A program made the position numbers and the translations under genes. This document shows positions 59,311-64,000 of a stretch of DNA of 64,000 bases, in pieces. The stretch's first letter is position 1. Each line of letters opens with the position of its first letter. The notes below the pieces were generated by a model. The model was not told the origin of the DNA. It made no database searches and saw nothing but the letters and a program-made list of their open reading frames with translations. Source of the stretch: Maritimibacter alkaliphilus HTCC2654. GTDB lineage: Bacteria; Pseudomonadota; Alphaproteobacteria; Rhodobacterales; Rhodobacteraceae. The stretch lies in NCBI RefSeq assembly GCF_000152805.1, contig NZ_CH902578.1, positions 3,335,906 to 3,399,905 on the forward strand. Reading direction: 5' to 3'.

Positions 59311-59340
59311 TTGACTTGGAACGATTCCAAGCTCATATGA
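59311..59340 (+). promoter_or_regulatory. nfuA promoter with a palindromic operator between -35 and -10
   Basis: TTGACT (59311-59316) and ATATGA (59335-59340) are 18 bp apart. Between and overlapping them lies CTTGGAA-CGA-TTCCAAG (59315-59331), a perfect 7-bp inverted repeat. This is the standard place for a repressor. The position before an Fe-S scaffold gene suggests an iron or Fe-S sensor such as IscR. Confidence 0.55.
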
Positions 59341-59364
59341 ATACCCGACAGAAAGGCTGTGCAA

Positions 59365-59925
59365 ATGTTCATTCAAACCGAGTCCACACCGAATCCGGCG
59401 ACGCTGAAGTTTCTTCCCGGTCAGGAAGTTCTTGAGGCGGGGACCGCCGATTTCCCGAGTGCCGAGGCCGCGGCCAAGTCGCCGCTGGCGCAACGCGTCT
59501 TTGCGGTGAACGGGGTGAAAGGCGTCTTCTTCGGGACCGATTTCGTGACCGTGACCAAGGCCGACGATGTCGAGTGGGACCACGTGAAACCCGCCATCCT
59601 CGGCGCGATCATGGAGCATTTCCAGTCCGGTGCGCCGGTCATGGGCGAGGGTCCGCGCGAAGCGGCCCATGCCGAACATGACGGCCCGGATGCCGAGATC
59701 GTGGTTCAGATCAAGGACCTGCTCGATACCCGCGTGCGGCCCGCCGTGGCGCAGGACGGGGGCGACATCACCTTCCACGGGTTCGAACGCGGCGTGGTCT
59801 ATCTTCACATGCAGGGCGCCTGTGCGGGCTGCCCGTCCTCGACGCTCACGCTGAAGATGGGGATCGAGAACCTGCTCAAACACTACATCCCGGAAGTGAC
59901 CGAGGTGCGGCCGGTTGCGGTCTGA
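59365..59925 (+). CDS. nfuA: NifU/Nfu-type Fe-S scaffold protein
   Basis: A 186-residue protein. The N-terminal Nfu_N domain begins MFIQTESTPNPATLKFLPGQ. The C-terminal NifU domain (about 100-180) holds the cluster-binding CxxC in QGACAGCPSS. It delivers 4Fe-4S clusters to target enzymes. The start at 59365 follows AAAGG at eight bases. It overlaps tsaB by 11 bp. Confidence 0.95.
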   Translation: MFIQTESTPNPATLKFLPGQEVLEAGTADFPSAEAAAKSPLAQRVFAVNGVKGVFFGTDFVTVTKADDVEWDHVKPAILGAIMEHFQSGAPVMGEGPREAAHAEHDGPDAEIVVQIKDLLDTRVRPAVAQDGGDITFHGFERGVVYLHMQGACAGCPSSTLTLKMGIENLLKHYIPEVTEVRPVAV

Positions 59926-60517
59926 CCCGACGATCCTAGCTTTCGACACATCGGCCGCGCATTGCGCGGCCGCTTTGCTTGTGGGCGGGGCGATCACGCA
60001 GGTTACGGTGGAGGCGATGGCCAAGGGGCAGGCCGAACGCCTGATGCCCCTGTTGCAGGACGTGATGACGACGGCCGGGCTATCCTTCGACGATCTCGAC
60101 GCGGTGGCGGTCGGCGTAGGGCCGGGCAACTTCACCGGCATCCGCATCGCCGTCTCCGCCGCGCGCGGGCTGGCGCTGGGCCTCGGCAAACCCGCCATCG
60201 GCGTCTCGACCTTGGAGGCGCAGGCGCTGGGTTACCCGCGGCCTTGCCGCGCTGTGGCGGATGCCCGGCGCGGGATGGTCTATGCGCAGGATTTCGGCGG
60301 CGGCGACCTGTCGCCCCGTCTGGATGCGGCGGACGCGGTGGGCGACGACCACCCGGTCGCCGGTCCCGTGCCTGCCGAGACGCTCGTGACCCGCATCGCC
60401 CAGATCGCCGCCGACCGCCTGGCATCGGGTGCCGAGCTTGCGCGCCCCGCCCCGCTTTACATCCGGGGGGCCGATGCCGCCCCGGCCAGCGACCCGCCTC
60501 CGGTGATCCTGCCGTGA
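59915..60517 (+). CDS. tsaB: tRNA threonylcarbamoyladenosine biosynthesis protein TsaB
   Basis: A 200-residue ASKHA-fold protein that with TsaD and TsaE makes t6A37 of tRNA. It starts ILAFDTSAAHCAAALL and has VGVGPGNFTGIRIAVSAARG, the TsaB signature. Translation seems to begin at a TTG (59915), inside the end of nfuA. GTGA overlap with rimI. Confidence 0.93.
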   Translation: MRSDPTILAFDTSAAHCAAALLVGGAITQVTVEAMAKGQAERLMPLLQDVMTTAGLSFDDLDAVAVGVGPGNFTGIRIAVSAARGLALGLGKPAIGVSTLEAQALGYPRPCRAVADARRGMVYAQDFGGGDLSPRLDAADAVGDDHPVAGPVPAETLVTRIAQIAADRLASGAELARPAPLYIRGADAAPASDPPPVILP

Positions 60518-60927
60518 CACCGGAGCGGATGGCGGACATCTACGCGGCCGCCTTTCCCGATGGCCGGGCATGGTCGGCGCTGGAACTTTCCGGGTTGGTC
60601 GGTGGGCCGGGCGGTTTCGCGGTGTACACCGACGCGGGCTTCGCCGTCGGGCGCGCGATTGCGGGAGAGGCGGAACTGGTCACGCTTGCGGTCGCACCCG
60701 AAGCCCGCCGGAGGGGCGAAGGCCGGGCGTTGCTCGCCGCCTTCGAACGTGCCGTGCAGGATCGTGATGGCGAAACCGCGTTCCTCGAAGTCGCCGCCGA
60801 CAACACCGCGGCGATTGCGCTCTACCTTGCCGCAGGGTGGGTCGAGAACGGGCGGCGCCGGGGGTATTATCCGCGCCCGGACGGCGCGGCGGTCGATGCG
60901 ATCCTGATGACGAAACTACTGGCCTAG
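60514..60927 (+). CDS. rimI: ribosomal protein S18 alanine N-acetyltransferase-like GNAT protein
   Basis: A 137-residue GNAT protein. The acetyl-CoA loop is LAVAPEARRRGEGRALL and the C-terminal ALYLAAGWVENGRRRGYYP fits RimI. It starts at GTG 60514 in a GTGA overlap with tsaB, the usual tsaB-rimI pairing. It ends 4 bp into the convergent LuxR gene. Confidence 0.9.
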   Translation: MTPERMADIYAAAFPDGRAWSALELSGLVGGPGGFAVYTDAGFAVGRAIAGEAELVTLAVAPEARRRGEGRALLAAFERAVQDRDGETAFLEVAADNTAAIALYLAAGWVENGRRRGYYPRPDGAAVDAILMTKLLA

Positions 60928-61538
60928 CGGGCGACGATCCGCTCGGGCGGCACGCCCGACATGGCGTGCAAGAGCGCGTTGGTGTTGGTCACCCCGAACT
61001 TCTTTTGCAGCTTGGCCCGGTGCACTTCGACCGTGCGCGGGCTGATCTCAAGCTCGCGCGCGATTTCCTTCGACGTCATGCCCTCGGCCAGAAGGTTCAC
61101 CACCTCGGTTTCGCGCCGGGTGAGCGGCTGATAGGGGCGGTGACCGGACAGGTCCGCGAAACTCCAGACGGCGCGGTTCAGCGGGTCGCCCTCGGGCGTC
61201 AGGGAATGGCCGCGCGTCCGGCACCAGAACAGCGACCCGTCCTTGCGCGCCATCACGCGTTCGTCCCAATAGGTGTTGGTTGTGCGCAACTGATCGACAC
61301 CCCGGTCGCGGATCTTCGCGAACTCCTCCGGCGTCGGGTAGAGCACCTGAAACGACTGATCGACAAGCTCGCCCGCGCCATATCCGAACATGCGCTCGAA
61401 CTCGGGATTGCAACTGCGGATCACCCGGCTCTCGGTGATGACGAGGCCGACGGGCGCGTATTCGAAGGCCAGACCCGCGAAGTCGCCGGTGGCATATGCC
61501 TGATCTATACGTATTTTCCCCAACTTGCTCAGACCCAT
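60924..61538 (-). CDS. PAS-LuxR transcriptional regulator
   Basis: A 204-residue protein: a PAS domain at about residues 20-130 (FEYAPVGLVITESRVI; NPEFERMFGYGAGEL; WDERVMARKDGSLFWC) and a C-terminal LuxR/GerE helix-turn-helix (PLTRRETEVVNLLAEGMTSK, then SPRTVEVHRAKLQKKFGV). It diverges from a Liv-type ABC transporter operon across an 80-bp gap and is the likely regulator of it. The PAS ligand is unknown. Confidence 0.9.
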   Translation of the reverse strand: MGLSKLGKIRIDQAYATGDFAGLAFEYAPVGLVITESRVIRSCNPEFERMFGYGAGELVDQSFQVLYPTPEEFAKIRDRGVDQLRTTNTYWDERVMARKDGSLFWCRTRGHSLTPEGDPLNRAVWSFADLSGHRPYQPLTRRETEVVNLLAEGMTSKEIARELEISPRTVEVHRAKLQKKFGVTNTNALLHAMSGVPPERIVAR

Positions 61539-61618
61539 CCCAAAAAGCGAGGTTCATGCCACGATATGAACGATCCCGTGCAGGCACAACCATGCGACGG
61601 GAAAAGGGAGGACATTCC

Positions 61619-62821
61619 ATGACTATCATGAAACGCGCATTCGCCGCGTTGACCCTTGCTGCCGGCCTTGCCGTTCCTGCCGCCGCGCAGGATGCCGATC
61701 CGATCAAGATCGCACTCGTCCACGGCATGTCGGGCAGCCCGCTCGAGGCATTTTCCAAGCAGACCCACACCGGGTTCGAGCTTGGCCTCGAATACGCCAC
61801 CGATGGCACGATGGAGGTGAACGGTCGCCCCATCGAGATCATCTACAAGGACACGCAGTTCAAGCCGGACGTGGCGCGCGCCGTGCTGGCCGAAGCCTAT
61901 GCCGATGACGAAGTTCTGCTGGCCGTCGGCGCCACCTCGTCGGGCGTGACCACGGGCCTTCTGCCCATCGCCGAGGAATACGAGCGCATCCTGCTCGTGG
62001 AACCGGCGGTGGCTGACAGCCTCACTGGGCCGGATTCGAACCGCTACGTGTTCAAGACCTCGCGCAACTCGTCGATGGACATGCAGGCGCAGGCGCTCGC
62101 GCTGAAGCCGGACGAAAACCTCTATGTCGCCACGCTGGCCGAGGACTACGCCTTCGGTCGTGACGGGATCGCCGCGTTCAAATCGGCGCTCGAAGGCACT
62201 GGCGCCACGGTCGTGACCGAGGAATACGTGCCGCAGGGAACCACCGACTACACCGCCGTGGGCGAGCGCATGTTCAACGCGCTCAAGGATCAAGAGGGTC
62301 GCAAGGTCATCCTGATCTACGTGGCCGGGTCGGGCGACGCGCCGGGCAAGCTTCAGGCGATGGACCCCTCGCGCTTCGGGATCGAACTGTCGTTCGGCGG
62401 GAACATCCTGCCCGCGATGGTCGGCTACAAGGCCTACCCGGGCATGGAGGGCGCGGTGTATTACTACTACGAAGCCTTCGATAACCCGATCAACGACTGG
62501 CTCGTGGAAGAGCATCAGGCGCGCTTCGACGGTCCGCCCGACTTCTTCACCGCAGGTGGCATGGCCGCCGCGCTTGCCGTGGTCAAGGCGCTGAACACCG
62601 CCGAAACGCTCGACACCGAAGGGCTGATCGCCGCGATGGAAGGCATGTCCTGGGACACGCCGAAGGGTGAAATGACCTTCCGCCCCGAAGATCATCAGGC
62701 GCTGCAATCCATGCTGCACTTCAAGATCCGGGTCGATGACGACGTGGCTTGGGCGATCCCCGAGAAGGTCGAGATCATCACGCCCGACATGATGGACATT
62801 CCGATCGGTCGCGAAAACTGA
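61619..62821 (+). CDS. ABC transporter substrate-binding protein (Liv/Urt-type)
   Basis: A 400-residue periplasmic binding protein with a signal peptide (residues 1-24, ending VPAAAQ). The fold is that of the branched-chain amino acid/amide binding family (KIALVHGMSGSPLEAFSKQT; ATLAEDYAFGRDGIAAFKSA; FFTAGGMAAALAVVKALN). The ligand may be an amino acid, amide or aromatic compound. RBS AAGGGAGGA. First gene of the operon. Confidence 0.92.
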   Translation: MTIMKRAFAALTLAAGLAVPAAAQDADPIKIALVHGMSGSPLEAFSKQTHTGFELGLEYATDGTMEVNGRPIEIIYKDTQFKPDVARAVLAEAYADDEVLLAVGATSSGVTTGLLPIAEEYERILLVEPAVADSLTGPDSNRYVFKTSRNSSMDMQAQALALKPDENLYVATLAEDYAFGRDGIAAFKSALEGTGATVVTEEYVPQGTTDYTAVGERMFNALKDQEGRKVILIYVAGSGDAPGKLQAMDPSRFGIELSFGGNILPAMVGYKAYPGMEGAVYYYYEAFDNPINDWLVEEHQARFDGPPDFFTAGGMAAALAVVKALNTAETLDTEGLIAAMEGMSWDTPKGEMTFRPEDHQALQSMLHFKIRVDDDVAWAIPEKVEIITPDMMDIPIGREN

Positions 62822-62886
62822 TCGTCCCGTCCCGGCCGGCCCTGCATCCCCGGCCGGGACACACCCCTGAAAAGACCCTTTCCGAC

Positions 62887-63651
62887 ATGACCCAAGCTTC
62901 GCTTTCCACCCGGGATCTCACGATCCGGTTCGGCGGCCATACGGCTGTGAACGCCGTCACCTGCGACTTTCGCCCCGGCGAGTTGACGGTGATCGTGGGC
63001 CCGAACGGCGCCGGCAAGACGACCTATTTCAACATGATATCCGGGCAGTTGACGCCCTCCGAGGGGACCGTGACGAAGGACGGGATCGACCTGACCCGGA
63101 TGCCCGCCTCGACCCGCGCCCGCCACGGTGTCGGCCGCGCGTTCCAGCTGACCAACCTGTTTCCCCGCCTGAGCGTGATCGAGAACATCCGGTTGGCCGT
63201 TCAGGCCCAGTCGGGCGATGGTCGCCGGTTTTTCTCACCGGTTTCCAAACTCACCGAACTCACCTCGCGCGCCGAACGCTATCTCGCCGCTGCGAAGCTT
63301 GAAAACAAGGCCGATCTGCCCGCCGCCGCGCTGCCCCATGGGGATCAGCGCAAGCTGGAAGTGGCGCTCCTGATGGCGATGGAACCGGACATCTACATGT
63401 TCGACGAACCCACCGCGGGCATGAGCCTCGACCATACGCCGGACGTGCTCGACCTCATCGCCGAGATCAAGCACGACCACACGAAAACCGTGCTCCTCGT
63501 CGAGCACAAGATGGACGTGGTGCGCGCGCTCGCGGACCGGATCATCGTGCTTCACAACGGCGAGCTGATCGCCGACGGCGACCCGACCGAGGTGATGTCC
63601 TCGCAGGTGGTGCGCGACGTTTATCTCGGCAATGCGGGGGAGATGGCATGA
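62887..63651 (+). CDS. ABC transporter ATP-binding protein (LivG-type)
   Basis: A 254-residue ATPase. Walker A is GPNGAGKTT, the signature is LPHGDQRKLEVAL (the HGDQR variant typical of LivG rather than LSGGQ), Walker B is IYMFDEPTAG, and the switch His is in LVEHKMD. It pairs with the ATPase encoded next, with an ATGA overlap. Confidence 0.95.
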   Translation: MTQASLSTRDLTIRFGGHTAVNAVTCDFRPGELTVIVGPNGAGKTTYFNMISGQLTPSEGTVTKDGIDLTRMPASTRARHGVGRAFQLTNLFPRLSVIENIRLAVQAQSGDGRRFFSPVSKLTELTSRAERYLAAAKLENKADLPAAALPHGDQRKLEVALLMAMEPDIYMFDEPTAGMSLDHTPDVLDLIAEIKHDHTKTVLLVEHKMDVVRALADRIIVLHNGELIADGDPTEVMSSQVVRDVYLGNAGEMA

Positions 63652-64000
63652 GCCTGCTTTCCATTCAGAATATGGACGTCTCGATCGGGCAGTATTCCGT
63701 GCTGCACGGCGTGACCTTCGACGTGCCCGAAGGCGGCGTTTTCGTCCTTCTGGGCCGCAACGGCGCGGGCAAGACCACGACCCTGCGCGCGATCATGGGA
63801 CTGTGGCAGCCCTCGCCGGGATCGGTGAGCTTCCGCGGCGAGCAGATCGCCGGGATGCACACCTCGGACATCGCGAAGAAAGGCATCGCCTTTGTCCCTG
63901 AAAACATGGGGATTTTCGGCGGGCTGACCGTGGCCGAGAACATGGTGCTCGCGACCGCCAACGGCAAATTCGACCAGACCCGCCTGAAGCGCGTCTATGA
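63648..64000 (+). CDS. ABC transporter ATP-binding protein (LivF-type), 5' part
   Basis: The first 117 codons of a LivF-like ATPase; the window ends within it. It starts MSLLSIQNMDVSIGQYSVLH and has Walker A GRNGAGKTT and the Q-loop region IAFVPENMGIFGGLTVAENM. The ATGA overlap with the LivG-type gene shows coupling. The membrane permease genes should follow to the right. Confidence 0.92.
   Translation, partial: MSLLSIQNMDVSIGQYSVLHGVTFDVPEGGVFVLLGRNGAGKTTTLRAIMGLWQPSPGSVSFRGEQIAGMHTSDIAKKGIAFVPENMGIFGGLTVAENMVLATANGKFDQTRLKRVY

Overview
The window reads as a stretch of chromosome from a high-GC alphaproteobacterium, most likely the Rhodobacteraceae/Roseobacter group. The case rests on gene order (rpsA-ihfB-lapA-trpF-trpB, mreBCD-mrdA-rodA next to leuA, gcvT-gcvH-gcvP behind a glycine riboswitch), on families common in that group (iron-sulfur photolyase, SapC, DUF2237, DUF2332, class IV aminotransferase) and on short G-rich intergenic elements with a conserved AATAC(T/C)TCGG core. 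I see no phage, insertion sequence, CRISPR array or rRNA operon. There is one tRNA, tRNA-Ala(CGC). The last gene runs off the right edge.

Layout. 0-2.3 kb: two overlapping sulfotransferase genes and a DoxX-like membrane gene. 2.4-8.1 kb: ribosomal protein S1, IHF beta, LapA and the tryptophan genes trpF and trpB. 8.2-12.4 kb: an accessory block of five small exported proteins that share one N-terminal fold but carry very different low-complexity tails, plus a membrane-anchored LuxR regulator. 12.7-24.3 kb: serine hydrolase, DUF2332, peptidyl-tRNA hydrolase, L25, an MFS carrier, an FMN lactate-type dehydrogenase, a ZIP metal transporter, MaoC and NAD synthetase. 24.4-30.6 kb: a periplasmic MORN-repeat protein, sulfide:quinone oxidoreductase with a TetR regulator, an iron-sulfur photolyase and an SDR.

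30.7-39.2 kb: leuA behind a short leucine-rich leader peptide, then the rod-shape operon mreBCD-mrdA-rodA and a 2-hydroxyacid dehydrogenase. 39.3-50.2 kb: SLC13 permease, YmdB phosphodiesterase, 5-formyl-THF cyclo-ligase, MgtE, guanine deaminase, methyltransferases, SapC, tRNA-Ala, thioredoxin 2 and a geranylgeranyl-reductase-like flavoprotein. 50.2-55.6 kb: the glycine cleavage operon with a tandem glycine riboswitch and two extra genes between gcvH and gcvP. 55.7-64 kb: gamma-glutamylcyclotransferase-like protein, branched-chain aminotransferase, UspA, an EamA exporter, an Nfu-type Fe-S scaffold, TsaB, RimI, a PAS-LuxR regulator and the start of a Liv-type ABC transporter operon.

The most notable items are: the exported-protein cluster at 8.3-12.4 kb; ATTC-N8-GAAT operators of the SqrR/BigR persulfide-sensor type in front of both sqr and trxC, which suggests one sulfide/persulfide regulon; a probably leaderless leucine leader peptide before leuA; a perfect palindrome between the -35 and -10 of the Fe-S scaffold gene; a five-copy octamer tandem repeat built on the rare tetranucleotide CTAG; and terminator-like structures in the 5' regions of rpsA and ilvE.
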